Assembly (NCBI GenBank): GCA_023078555.1
Contig: CM041202.1
Location: forward strand, 682,001 to 746,000
Length of the DNA: 64,000 nucleotides
Reading direction: 5' to 3'
From: Ulva prolifera
Lineage: Eukaryota; Chlorophyta; Ulvophyceae; Ulvales; Ulvaceae
Program-made: the position numbers and the translations under genes
Shown here: positions 45,401-57,285 of the stretch, in pieces
Layout: the number at the start of each line of letters is the position of its first letter
How positions within the stretch are numbered: position 1 is the first letter of the stretch
Notes under the pieces: model-generated
Told to the model about the DNA's origin: nothing
What the model saw: only the letters and a program-made list of their open reading frames with translations
The model's database searches: none

Positions 45401-47971
45401 GCGCGATAAGAGGGGGGGTGCAGTAGTCTCGGGGCGCACGTTGGTGATGTTTACAAACCACGGGTCGGTGCGCTGCAGTATAGCTTCAGTCGAGTTGGCC
45501 GGGGCCTCAGGCACTGCCGCCAGCGGCCGCGGGGTCACCTCCAGGCCGTCATTTTCAAATCGGATGCGCATGTCGCCCGCGTCCGCATCCGTGTAAATCA
45601 AGGACCAACCCGCAATGTGAAACGGCGCGTCGGGGAGCTCCGGGGTGGCGGCAAAGGTGCAGCCGGAGACGACGACGCGGGAGTCATCCCATGCTCGGAT
45701 GTAGGAGGAGCCAGGGTACGGCGAGGGCTCGAGGAAGGTGGAGTTGACGATCGTCACGGACACGTTGGCGGCGGCGACGGCGGCGGAGCAGTGGGTGCAG
45801 CCGTCCGCAAACGCGTCGCCGCCGAGGTTGGCAAACGTGCAGTCTGCAGCACTGGCAGGTACGGTCATAGAAGCATGCCCTTGGGCGGCCGGCTGCTGGG
45901 CCAGGAACGCCGTGGCGCAGAAGCTGATACAAATAAGATTCCCAGGCATACCCTGCAGGAACACGTGCAGATTCGGGGACAGACGCTAGACGCCATTGTG
46001 CCAGATGAGGGGGGGGAGGGGGGGAATGGTGGGGCGCACTCTCGATGTAGCCGCTCTCGTCGGCCCACACACCCACGGTCGGCCCGAGGCCATCGCCCTG
46101 GAATGTCGAGCGGGTGATGTAGTGCTGGCCGCGCCAGCGATCGGGCCCGACGAGCGGCGAGAGGCCGGCGAGGGTCGCGACCTGGTACCGCCTCGGGTGG
46201 GGGGCTGCGGGGGTGTACTTCATCCGCATGTAGAGGTTGTCTAGCCACATGCTGCAAGGCCGGACCCTTGCTCCACGGCAGCTGATGAAGCACATTGCGG
46301 GGCACCGAGGCAGTCGCACGAAGGCGGTGCAATCCGTGGCAGCGCACAGCATGTCAAGTTTGACCCTCAGACCATAACTTCATTATTGGCCATGCAGGCG
46401 AGAGACATGGCGCCCGACTGAGGCACGACGCACTTTGGGTTCAACGTGAAGTTCACTACCGTGGCATCCGGATATGGACAGCAGTGGGGAGAGGTGCATA
46501 GTGGGTCTGAAGTGGCATAGCATCACTGACGCTGTGGAGCTGCTTCTGACTGGTGGTATGTGGAAGTACTACAGGATACGACCACCGAGGCGTCGGGAAC
46601 GGTGAATACGCTGTACAGCATCCACGCGAATAGTTGTATATGTGGAATATGCATGGTAGCCACATGCGACAAGCTTCAAGGCATTCGCTAGGCTGCTACA
46701 TCTGACAGCATGCTTTAAAGCATAGCCTGTACCATCGCCGCCGCGGTGCGCGCTTCATGCATGAGGACGGCATGCTTGCATGCTGCTATGCCATGCATGC
46801 ACGCCGCAGGTGACCGCGGCACAGGCTCTTAGCAGTCGTCGTCTGATCATGGCACCCAGGACCCAAGAGGTCATGGCTGATATGTGGATGTGGCCAGCTT
46901 CCGGATTACGGATACCCCGCCGGCATGCATTGGCACCCGTGTGTGGACCGCCGGCATGCATTGGCACCCGTGTGTGGGCCAAGCGACTGTGACGGAATGA
47001 GTGAATGTCATTGGGAGGGCCGCACTGCTTGACGAGAATGGGCAGGGAGTCCTCGTAGGTGAGCACGAGGCACTGCCCGGCCTGCAGCGGCAGCAGCGGC
47101 GCGCCCTCCAGGGTGGCCGCAAGGGCCTCCACCTCCGAACCGGCCCCGGCAGAGCAATCCCCCTGCAGCCAAACTCCCCGTCAGCACGAGGCAGAGCTAC
47201 ACGAGAGGTCAACGGTCCTATGCACACCGCAACATTCTCATGCATGCATAAATTGTCACAGGGACAGAGAGGCCAGCGCCTCCCACAGCCATGGCAGTGA
47301 TTCGTTTGTTGAGAGACGTCCTGGTTACAGCAGGCACGTTAACATCTGAGCTGCAAACGGTGCACACGTGGCGGCGTCACAAACCTCTGTCAAGCGCTGC
47401 GAGATACAATTAAGAAAGTTGCCCGCAGATTGCTGGACAGGGTGCCCTGAGTTTCGCATGAGTTTACAATACAATCACTTGAATAATCAGGGTTGGGTGA
47501 ACGCCAGCCAACTTGAAGCCAATGCAGTTGATGCAGGTACATAACCGCTGTTTCACCTGGTTGCCGGCCATCAATAAATTCCGCAGCTGCACAGGCTATG
47601 GACCAGGCTGCCCATGGCACATCACATCAGCGATGTGCACGCACGCGAGACCTGGAACGGCTGAACATTCCTGACTCAGTGGCTTGGGGGGGAGGGGGGG
47701 GGGGATGTATTCAATCTCACGGAGATGATCAGACAGAAGAAGTCCCGCGGCCGAAGGCAGTGCTGGAGGTGATGCGCACCCGGATGGAGGCGGTGCCGCG
47801 GATTTCTGGTAGGGGGCTGGCACAGCCAACAGGGCAGATGGAGGTCTCCCGCAGGGGCAGGGTGGTGAGGTCGAGGTGGGCGGTGATGACGATGTGGCGC
47901 CAGCCCTGCAGCACCGCGTCCCGCAGCGCCACCGCCGTCGCCGCAAACGCGACGCCATCGCGCTGGCTCAT
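42405..47971 (-). CDS. Receptor-like pseudokinase gene copy C (nine exons, 795 aa)
   Basis: Paralog of copy B with the same architecture. Exons: 47971-47780, 47162-47026, 46251-46040, 45843-45440, 45182-44787, 44488-44266, 43712-43417, 43218-42892, 42605-42405. They sum to 796 codons with stop, and all phases agree. Exon lengths differ from B only in exons 1, 4 and 5, always by multiples of three. The beta-helix rungs, the TM segment (GTIAAVLLLAAIAACCALWL) and the RRRRK stop-transfer are present. Beta3 Lys (K541) and alphaC Glu (E552) are kept. The catalytic Asp is again Ala (HGA, 639-641) and DFG is DFD (660-662). The last intron ends in TAG. The retained open frame with the same loss of catalytic residues argues for a maintained pseudokinase. 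The N terminus is uncertain, as in B. Confidence 0.85.
46917..46976. repeat. Two tandem copies of a 30-bp repeat
   Basis: The unit CCGCCGGCATGCATTGGCAC followed by CCGTGTGTGG is repeated back to back in the intron between exons 2 and 3 of gene C. A single related copy is in the equivalent intron of gene B near 9820-9850. Confidence 0.75.
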
Positions 47972-49352
47972 GGCTCAGGGGGTGCCCGATCGGGAGGTAG
48001 GTCAAGGATCAGAGGCTGTGGGAGAGCTGCCTGCATGCATGGCGGCCTGTGTAGCCCCTCCTCATCTGGAGGTTGACAGGTTTGATGGGCAACGCACCAC
48101 AGCCCAAGGCCAAGCCGAGGCTTTGTGAGGAGAACACATGCATGGAAACTCCCATCGAGGCATCGGTGTAGCACTGCACACAGCTCACAAGACGCTGGGC
48201 AAGCAGCTATTTTTGTTGTTTTTGTCGTCTCCCGTTGCAACATGATTCTTTTGTAAAGCAAGGTGATCACGCATGGATGCATGGCTGTTTCGGCCAGACT
48301 TCATGATCAGGAGTCGGAGTCAGCGGAGAATAGGTTGCACGACATCTCCATCTCCAATGCAACCATCCGGATTCCGAATGTAGAGAGATCTCCTCGAGGG
48401 GGGTAATGTCTTCTCTGATGATCCTGATGCGTTGCAGCTCGACCCGCAATGAGATCCACCTGTGCTGTCACAGCCACAGATGGATGGCACAGGTTGCTTG
48501 CTTTGTCCTTGTAACACAGGCATTACCATCATGAGATGATCATGATACGAAACTACAAACCCTCAGACGACTCACATGGCATGTGGATAGTGAATCAAAC
48601 AGGCCACACAGAAGTTACGGCATGTTCTTAAATTTCGATGAAAAGAATTGTTACTGTCGGATGCCTACGGCGCAACCTCTCCACTGCGGTCCTTGTGGAA
48701 CATGGCATAGGGCTGCAGATCACGATGTGCCTTAGGCACCTGGGAGGCGTGCTCGGAGCACCAGCGCTGGAGAGGTGTCGGCGAGAGGCAAGAATCAGTT
48801 CGCGCCTTCACTGCAGCTGCGCAGCATGCATATGCGGCGCTGTGCATTTACAAACGAGTGCACAGTACCGCATCCTGCGCAGCTGTGCTGAATCGCGGCA
48901 TCTGCCAGGTCCTGCTATCGAGTGCACATCAGCCACTGCATGCATCAGCTCTCAGGCCGGCTGTTGCCATGACTCACACTTGCTGCCGTTCGCGGCGGGT
49001 GTGAGTCGAAGATTGTGACATTGTCGCAGGTCAGTACGACGTCGTGCGGACCTCGGCTGAATCCCGCTAACGCTGGGAACGTGCGCGCCCTCGCCGTCCT
49101 GCTCGCGTTTCTGTCGGGTCGCCAGGGTGCACCAAAAACATCCTCAATACTTATTATGGCAGCCCTCACGTCGATGTCTTGTTCGCTGTGTGTTGTCACC
49201 GCTGCGCGTGAAGCAGATAGCGACGTCTCTGCGTGCAGATAGCGACGTCTCTGCGTACAGTGTGAATGGTCGAGGACGGCACGCAATGGCCAGCGCAAGC
49301 CAATGGACTCGAGCAAGATCATCCCGAGAATCACATCAATGAACCAACGTGC

Positions 49353-49565
49353 TTAGTTGCGTGAACCAATGTCCGTAGATGCCTTCATGCATGTCAGAGT
49401 CGCTGCGCATGCTCTCGTGCACGCCCACTGCAGCTGCCTGACATCCCGCGATACCGGCGCTTCACCGATACCAAAGGCACGCTTAAGACAGGCGACATGA
49501 AAACCGACTGATGCCATTCTGTATATGAATGTCGAGCGCACCTCGACGAAGGCCGTATGCGACCC
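49353..49565 (-). other. Conserved minus-strand reading frame in the spacer (possible exon)
   Basis: The frame reads TAFVEVRSTFI, then APVSRDVRQL, then TCMKASTDIGSRN. The frame in the spacer at 58073-58280 reads AAFVEVRSTFI, KALVSRDVKQ and TCIKASLDGSSRN. Protein-level similarity with indels suggests a former or cryptic exon. No family is recognised. Confidence 0.3.
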
Positions 49566-50379
49566 GAAACCAGCTGGGGCACTGCCGTCTGCTCAGGGAG
49601 CGGTCCAAACATGACATGACATCTCAGCGCAATGCGAGCGTGATTGCGTATGGTATGCAATTATCGAACAGCTTGGAAAGTGCGGAATTGTGTGGTAGCT
49701 CTGCAGAGCTCTGTGCGGCATTGATGCATTAATGCACACGCACATGCTGGCCTACGCAGATCAGTCGCAGGTTGGACAGCGTGGATGATCTATCGCGGAA
49801 AAGGTCGCCCAGTTCCCAGCCGCCGTGTTGCGATGTCGTTCGTTTGTGAATCGTGGCAGTTCATGGGCCCGGCTTGTTGTCGACTCAATTCACTGGCGTG
49901 CGCGGTGACTCGGGTCATACCTCCGTGAGGTCACGCCACCCCACATGGGTGGGCATGTTACGCGCATATGACGACCGCCTGTAGGTGGATATGACGGCTG
50001 CCACGAGCAGTCACCGCAACTGCCCAGCCATGCAACGTGAAGACGAACGACTGCTGTCTGGCGTTCCACTACAAAGAGCTTGAAAAGCTTTCAAAGAGGC
50101 AGCGCTGCGATGCGTGCATGCCTGACTCGGCATGCCGCGGCCGTGACTCGGCATGCCGCGGCCGCATCCGCGCGCAGGAGCATCGATCTGGGACCCTCTG
50201 GTCCATATATGTGCGAACAGTCGAAAAGGGACCGTGCCATGATCACAGTGTGCCATGATCACAACATGGTCAGTTACCACGCAAGCACTGGTTGCAGCGC
50301 AAACAGCGTGCCACTGTGAAGCATCGGCGTGAAGCGCGCTGAACACAACAAACGCATTGATCGTGCCTAGCTCACATGA

Positions 50380-51030
50380 GACCGGTGCGCGCCGCTGCCC
50401 CGTTGATGGCACGTCATGCGGGCAAGGCAGTTTTAACGGGGCTGGCGGTCTCGTCCGATGACCTCACGCCGCTCACGGGCCACCCGGCCTGAGCGGCACT
50501 GCGTGCCCGCCCTGGCTGCCTTTTCGACGGTAGCTGCTGCGAATGCCCCCGGCCTTGCCAACAGTGTCCGCTTTGTGGCGGCGGTGGCTCTGGCCTGCCA
50601 TCCGCCTTGGGTGACCGGCCTTGCGCTCGGCGTGCCGCGCCTTGACGCTGCCCTTGCCGTGCATTTGCGCGTGGCCCGGCCGGCAGGCCATCGATGATCA
50701 GGGCGCGACACGGGGGGGGGGGGGGGGGGGGGGGGGGGGGAGGGGGGGGAGGTCGTGCAGGCCGGGCTGGGGTTTGGGGATTGGGGGTCTGGGTTTACGA
50801 GTGGGCGGGATGGTGTGCGGGTGCTGGGCGGGGTGGGGTTTGCTGGGGAAGGCTGGGGCCTCTCCGGGGGGGGGGGGGGGGGGGGGGGGGGGTTGTTGTT
50901 GGTGTCTCGTGTTGGGCTGCGTGTGCTTTCGGGGCTCTGGAGGCAGGCTGGTGGGCGGGGTGCGAGTGTGGGTGGGCGTGCGGGTGTGTTTGTGGGTGTG
51001 GGGTGTGAGGGCTTGTGTTACAAAGGAAAC
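50380..51030 (+). mobile_element. 5'-truncated LINE remnant
   Basis: 50380-50492 encodes the last residues of a LINE ORF2 (RAAAPLMARHAGKAVLTGLA, then TPLTGHPA and stop). This matches the longer copy ending at 56082. It is followed by a G-rich 3' region with homopolymers of 29 G (50712-50740) and 27 G (50866-50892). The right boundary is unclear. Confidence 0.6.
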
Positions 51031-51842
51031 AGCCGGAGGGGCCGGTAGCACCGCCAGGACCAAAAGGGCTTGTGTGTGGCTGTGTGGCTGTGGCCAGCGC
51101 AATGTACATTGCGTGGGTGTGCTGATGTGTGCTGCGTGTGGCTGGTTGCGTGGGTGTGCGGTTCCTCGCACGCTTTACAACGCACGCTGGCTCTGCCGAT
51201 GCTGTGGCCCGCAGCTGCGGCTCTGGGCGGAACGTCACTGCGTCCACGACTGACCCATTACCAGTTCACAAAGGCAGGGCTCTGGAGATTTCGTGCCTGC
51301 GATCCCGCGCTCATGCATGAGCGGTGCGGTGTTTTGAACAGTGTTGACACATGTACAGCAAAAACTCACAGCAACACCAAAGCCCTCTGCAGCACATTAA
51401 TGTGTGGGCACCATGTGAGAGCTGCTGGAAAGATGCACTGCTGTTGTGCCAGCAGGGTGCCCCTAGTTAGTTTACATGCTTCCAGCATCACCGACCCAAT
51501 TAGACACCAGTAGATACTGAGGTGATTGACACACCCACGGGAAGATCTTCTAGACACGCCTTGAGTCCTTGTCGACGTGTGCAGTCATTGATCAACGTGT
51601 GCAATCATTGTGAGCAGATGTAAGAGGGGCAGTTTGACAAACGAGCGTATTAGCAAGATGCTGCTTTGAGTTACCCGCGAACTCTGATTTTTGAGGCATC
51701 CCCCCAAGGTGTGACGGACGCCGCGGCAGATGCTCAGGTGGACGCCGCGACGCGCCCCCGCACTGGTGATCTGCCAAAAGTTCAGTCAACTTGCCTTGAT
51801 TGACATATCAGCCACAGCGCTTTGAGAACTACACATTGTAGG

Positions 51843-54190
51843 TCAGCTTTTGCGTGTCAGATGTTGCAACTGCAAGCACACCCATAGCCCTTGGCCCGTT
51901 GCAGTGGCCCTGTACATGTGCAGCTGCCGGCTGACGTGTGGATCTGCCCACACTGTGGCCACCAGCGGCGCGCCAGCACCCCCTGGCCACTGATGGCAGC
52001 CGCCACGTCCCCCTGCTGTGGTGGTGTTGCTCGCCACCATGTCATGGCATTCGTTGCAGAAGTTCAGCATGGAGGCGCGGCGTGCGCGGCCACGCTGCAG
52101 TAGGCCCAGCACGGGCTTGGCAAATTTAAAGATGCCGAGCCGGAAGCGCGTCTCTCCGCACAGCCACTCACCCTCCCACGGCAACAGCTCCCGCCCCAGC
52201 AGCTGCGCCACAACCTGCACCGCACGCCCCACATCACCACTGCAGTCATGATACCTTATCAGTCAACACATCGCAGTACTGCGACTTGTGACGTCAGCGA
52301 CTGATGATCAGTCTTCCCTGGCAACCATATGCACGTCGCCCATGCATAGTCGGCAGATGTGGGCCCTGCTGCCTGGCGTTGTCAATGTCCCAGATCTAGA
52401 TGGACACGGCAAAGTCAGATTAGGCTGACGCTGTTGTACTTCAAAAGTTGCTCGGACACAACCTTAAGGAGCGCACCTGTTCCTGCGTGGCAATAAAGCA
52501 GGCAAAGGCGCTCTGGTCGGTCAGGAGTTCAAATGCGACCACTCCAAGCGCCCAGGCGTCCAGCGATGGCGTGGCCTTGACGCCCGGCACGCCCTCGGCA
52601 GCGGCAGCCATGGCCTACGGAGCGGCGTACGTCACCGCGGCAAGCGGCGCGAGCGTCGAGCCGAATGCGACTGCCCGGTCAAAGCCCACCAGCGTCCAGC
52701 GGTTCTGCTCGCGGAGGTGGATGATGTGCTCCGGCTTCAAGGCGCCATGGACGCACCCCGCGGCATGAAGCTCCCGCAAGCAGTTTCCCACATGAGCGAC
52801 CACCTGTAGTCACATCCAGCCTCAACCTCTAACTTTTTCTGGCGTGGTAGTGCAGAGCATGGCACAAAAGCAAATGTAAACTCGGGCGCAGCAAATGGAA
52901 CCAAGTGTCTCGGCTCCTTGTGCCATTGCGCAGTACATCTGGCATCCATTCCCGAGGGAGCAGGCGCAGTTCATCTGTGCTTGCGAGGTGGGAAAGGGCG
53001 GCGCACGGAGGCAGTCTGGAAGATGTCCGGCGTGGCGCGCTGCCGCCACTTCGAGAGGCTCTCGTCACGTGGCATCGCAATGCACGGCGGCAGCCGGCCC
53101 CAGCGGTCGATGATTGCCAGAACCGGCTCTCGTCCTCGGGCTTGTAGGAGTCGTGGATCTGCGGCAGCAAGTCAGCGAGAGCCGGGTCGTCCCGCAGTGC
53201 GAGTGCCGCGTTGAAGGAGGCTCGTACGGCGAAGAACTTGATGACGAAGGGCTGCCGTGAGAATGCGCCCACGGCGTACGTGACCACCGACTGGCCTTCA
53301 GCAGAGGCACGTGCACTGTACTTGCATGCTACGGGCTGTTGTGGTGGGCACGGTCCCAGACAGCGTGAAGTAGTACTTGCGGGCAACGGCGGCGCATGTA
53401 GATGTGTAGCTTGGGTGTTGCCCAGTGCGAACAAGGTCACCTTAACGAGTCACATATTGATATGCACCTTCATCGAAGCTTGCGAAACAAGCGAGGCACA
53501 TATTTGTACATATGTGTGCAGGTGTTGGGACGCGGGCGCAGTGGTGTGTACGGCAATGAAGGACAACGGCCAACTGCAGAACGACGATAGACACACAGAC
53601 AATGACCATGTGGAGCGCGGACGCAATTGTTCACCCACAAACCGGCGGTCCTTATATCGTTGATCGTAAAAGGACCAGCGGTCAGGCAGCAGTGAAGGCG
53701 CGCTGCGGCGCGGCGGAGGGGGGCGCACCACCGCAGCGGCGCTCGCCGGGGCCGGCCAGCTGGAACTGCTCCTGCAGCGTCGTGTCCGGGCTAATCGACT
53801 CCAGCTGGGCCTTGACGAAGGCCAGCACTTCCGGCAGACTGCCCCGTGTTGTACATCCAGCCCAGCGTGCGGTGCGCCTCCTCGTCTCCCGGCAACGCAG
53901 CGCGCCGCATGTGCCGCACGGCCTCGAGGTTGCTCGTCTTGGTGCCCTCGCCATCCATGTGCCGAAAGCCGAGCAGCAGCGACGCGCGCGCCACCTGCTG
54001 GTCCAGGAGGGTGTTGACCTGCCGCTGCCGCACGCGCGCCGTGCGTCCGACGGCGCCGAGCATGCTGCCGCCGCCGCCGTCCGGCGCCGGGGGCTCCTGC
54101 TGCGTGCGGGGGCAGGCTGCCGCATACTCGCTCAGGCCCGCGGTCGGATCTGTCTCCGCGCCGACACTTCCTCCAGGGTCCTGCAGCATG
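51843..54190 (-). pseudogene. Pseudokinase gene copy D, degenerate, with a Sel1-like N-terminal region
   Basis: The kinase exons match B and C: exon 6 3' part ending 53729, exon 7 at 53295-53007, exon 8 at 52803-52477, exon 9 from 52214. It is broken in several ways. Exon 7 is 289 instead of 296 nt, a frameshift. Exon 8 has TAG just after YAAP, at the APE motif (52615-52617). The alphaC Glu is Ala (FNAAL). DFD has become GFD. The normal stop is lost, so the last frame runs on to 51843. Exons 1-5 are absent. Instead, 54190-53830 encodes a Gly/Pro-rich linker and a Sel1-like repeat (LLLGFRHMDGEG, then AVRHMRRAALPGDEEAHRTL, then GWMYNTG) that meets the kinase part in a different frame. A gene fusion followed by decay is inferred. 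Confidence 0.7.
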
Positions 54191-54202
54191 CATTCGATGT
54201 GA

Positions 54203-54786
54203 TGGGCGAGGGATGCTGCATGCGCGGCAGGGCCCCGGGGCGACGCGGAACGGTGGGGTGGGCAGCCATCAGCAGCGTTGACAGCTGAATCCCCTAATTT
54301 GAACCCTCAGCTGAGGCATGCGACACGCTCTAATGTCTCTATGTCTGCACCGCTGCGACATGGGCCGGTGGTCTGCGCCAATGTCCTTGTAGGACCTCCT
54401 CATCTGGAGGTTGGCAGGTTTGGTTGAAGACCGCGCCCAGCTAGGCCATGCCGAGGCCCCCTGGCAAACACCGGTCGTGTGCCACAGGCATGGAGAAACC
54501 CGTCCGGGCTGCTCCGACAACTGAACAAACTGGTTCGACATCTCACAACTTTCAATGTGTTGAGCATGCAAGGTGATCCTTCATGGGTTCATTCATGGCT
54601 GTTCTCTTTCAAGTCGACAGGGAATAGATTGCACGGTGTCCTCGCTGTGACCATCCGAAAGGGGGCAACTTTAATGGTCCTGATGCAAGTGCATCTCAGC
54701 CAGTCAACACATCCACCTGGGCGCGGCCCTGTCGTGCATGCGGGTGCAGCTGCGGGTGTTGCGGCGTTGGGGGTTGTGTTGTTGTG
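54203..54786. other. Between pseudogene D and the LINE cluster, no gene seen
   Basis: Fragments such as CTCCTCATCTGGAGGTTGACAG (54396-54417) match the spacer start at 48056, so this is a diverged spacer piece. Confidence 0.5.
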
Positions 54787-57050
54787 TGTGTTACAAGTAC
54801 AAAGCAAGCGAGGCAGGTAGCACCGCAAGCAAGAACCAGGGGAACCGCAAACCACGCAGTAAGCCACACGAAGCGCACACCAAAACACCCACGCAACGGC
54901 AGCACTCGCGCCGGACACAGCCACACAGCCACACAGCGTGCGGCTCCGGCTCGGGGAAGTCCTCCTGCCCCTTCTCAGCGGCGACGATGACACATCCTCT
55001 GAATGCCCCTGTGGCCGCAGTGATGCGCCTGGTACGCACTCGCTGATCTGCAAGTCGCTGTGGGGTACCGTCGTGGCCCGCCACAATCTCGTCATGGAGA
55101 CATGGCGCCGCATCATGGCACGCGGCGGAATCGCGTCAGCGGTCGAGCCTCACATGAGCAGGATCCCCCGCTGCCTCCGCCCCGGCATTGGGCTCGCCCG
55201 CAACGTCCCGGACAGCACGGACGCAGCTTCCCTGTCACTCACCACCAAATCCTCACCCAACCAGGCCTCGGTCGCGCCCGCTCCTCCTCATGGCGCCCAG
55301 GCCCCGTCCCCCACCATCCCGCAGCCTGCTCCAGCATGCCCCGACAGCGCGACGCTGTCCCCCACGGCCGTCCACCTCGCAACCTCCCCCGCCCCCGCCG
55401 CGGTTGCGCCCGCTCTCTCCCATGGCGCCCAGGCACCCTCTTCCCTCACGTACGCGGCTGTCCTTGCGTCCTCCTGTGCTGCCACAACGGCGACCGGTGC
55501 CGACGCCCCCGCTGGTGCGGCCGCCCCCCACACCGCGCAGGCGGTGCCGCAAGCACCGCAGCAGTCGGTCCAAGCACCAGCTGCCCCGTCGCAGGCTGTG
55601 CCCCGGTACCGCAGACCCGCACAGCGGGGCGACATCCTCGCGTTCTTCCCGGGCGCGCCGGTCATCGGCGACGTGTGCGTCACCCACCCGCTGGCTTCCT
55701 CGAACGTCAGCGCCGCGGCGCTCCGCGACGGTGCCTCGGCAGAGGCCGCCGACCGGCGCGCAAACGCGAAAAGTACGGCCGGGCCGGCGCGGGCGCGTTC
55801 ACGCTGGTCCCGCTGACGCATGAGACGTACGGCCGTGTTGGCCCGGCCGCCTTTGCATTCCTCAACAGGCTTGCTGATGTGGCTGCAGGGTCTGGCGCGG
55901 CCTCTCGGCGGCGTTTCCTGGAGAACGCAATGCGCGATCTCTCGACGACGCTCTGTCGTGCAGTGGCGCGCCAGGTGCGCGCCGCAGCTCCGCTGATGGC
56001 ACGTCACGCGGGCAAGGCAGTTTTGGCGGGACTCACAGTCACGTCTGATGACCTCTCGCCGCTTACAGGCCATCCGGCCTGAGCGTGGGGTGCCCCTTGG
56101 GCGCCCCGTCCGCTTGACGCCACCGACCTGTGGCCTCTGACTCCAGCTAGGCCGGGTCCGATGGGTGTGCGGGATGCCTTCGTTGGCATGTGCGGGGACT
56201 GCGGAGACGGCTTGGGCGATGCATGTCCTGGGTGCGGTGCGGCGTGGGCCGGCGAGGCTGCGCGGCGGTGTGCCGGGCTGCCGTGGTATGCTGTTGCTTG
56301 GTGGGGTGGGGGTGGGTCTTGGGGCCAGGGCGGCCCCCGGCAATCGGGCGGCCATGCTGGGCGGCCTCAGGCAGCAGTGTGTTGGGTTTGGCCCTGTCGT
56401 ACGGCGGCGGGCGTTGTGGTGCTGGTGGTTGTGATGTTGTGTGTCGGCCGTGGGGTTTGTGCGTGCGTGTGTGGGTTTGGGTTTGTGGGTGTGTGGGTGT
56501 GTGCTTGGCGGTCTACGGATCTGTGTCTTTTGCTGCGCCGGTGCTGGGGGGTTTTTTTTTTTGGGCGTGGTGGGTGTCGCGTGCGTGGGTGTCTATGTGT
56601 TTGCTTCGTTTGTTTGCTTCTTTGACGGTGCTGCCCGCCTTGCTGCCTTTGTCCTTGTAACACAGCCACACAGCCACACAGTCACACAGCCACACAGCCA
56701 CACACACGCCCACACCCACACGCCCACACCCACACGCCCACCCCCATCCAAACCCGCCCACCAGCCAGGTGCACGAGACCCGGAAGCACAAGCAGCCAAG
56801 GCCGCCCAGCAAACAAACAGCGAGACCGCAACAAAGACCCCTAACCCGGGAAGGCCCCCGCCTCCCCCAGCACAACCCCCCAAGCCCAGCCCTCGCACAC
56901 CAACCCGCCCGCCAGCAAACCCACACCCGTAACCCCCAAAGTCCAGCCCAGCCCGCCCAAACTACCCGGCTGCGTCCCAACGGCAGGCCACAAGCAGGCG
57001 CACGGGGAAGACATCAGAGAAACGCGGCACACCTAAGCCGCCATCACAAC
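54787..57050 (-). mobile_element. Antisense LINE 3' region, split by a second LINE
   Basis: The left piece (54787-54936) begins with the complement of the LINE 3' tail (GTGTTACAAG) and continues into CACAC-rich sequence. The right piece (about 56661-57050) is the complement of the G-rich LINE 3' region seen at 50760-51000. The two pieces are separated by the sense LINE 54937-56660. Confidence 0.6.
54937..56660 (+). mobile_element. 5'-truncated LINE with ORF2 C terminus, inserted into an older LINE
   Basis: 54938-55816 encodes a C-terminal RT-protein region: CPCGRSDAPGTHSLICKSLW (Cys/His motif), a long Pro/Ala linker, and RGDILAFFPGAPVIGDVCVT. A 1-nt frameshift near 55770 then leads into the frame KYGRAGAGAFTLVPLTHETY ending at 56082. 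A GT-rich 3' UTR follows, ending TTTGTCCTTGTAA. It is flanked by 21-bp near-duplicates, CACAGCCACACAGCCACACAG (54916-54936) and CACAGCCACACAGTCACACAG (56661-56681). The reverse transcriptase core is absent and the ORF is broken, so it is not autonomous. Family placement rests on these motifs only. Confidence 0.75.
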
Positions 57051-57059
57051 AAAGCGGAC

Positions 57060-57285
57060 GAGGCTGCGAGGCTGTGTTGTTGTGTGTGGGCCGTGGGGTC
57101 TGTGCGTGCGTGTGTGGGTGTGTGGGTGTGTGCATGGCGGTCTGCGGGTCTGTGTCGTTTGCTGCGCGCGTGTTGGGTGTTCTGGGCGTGGTGGGTGTTG
57201 CGTGCGTGGGTGTCTGGGTGTTTACTTCGTCTGCTTACTTCTTTCGCGATGCTGCCCGCCTTGCTGCCTTTGTCCTTGTAACACA
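57060..57285 (+). mobile_element. LINE 3' UTR fragment
   Basis: GT-rich sequence ending GCTGCCTTTGTCCTTGTAAC, the same 3' end as at 41176 and 56660. Confidence 0.6.

Larger units (their letters stand above)
47972..51842. repeat. Spacer copy 3, with retrotransposon debris
   Basis: 48540-49900 aligns with the other spacers (CAAACCCTCAGA near 48560, GTCGAGGACGGCACGC near 49268, GACATCCCGCGATA near 49439). The part that should hold the second spacer gene is replaced by unrelated and LINE-derived sequence at about 49910-51200. 51470-51842 aligns again with 4290-4700. Short tandem duplications are at about 49215-49260 (AGATAGCGACGTCTCTGCGT) and 50124-50163. No intact gene is seen. Confidence 0.65.

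Noticed and set aside
50694..51253. Frames of poly-Gly or poly-Pro over G homopolymers
   Set aside because: These come from homopolymer runs in a LINE-derived 3' region and have no conserved motifs.
54938..55816. 292-codon Pro/Ala-rich frame as a host gene
   Set aside because: Its start and end match a LINE ORF2 C terminus that continues in another frame to 56082, and a second truncated copy occurs at 50380.
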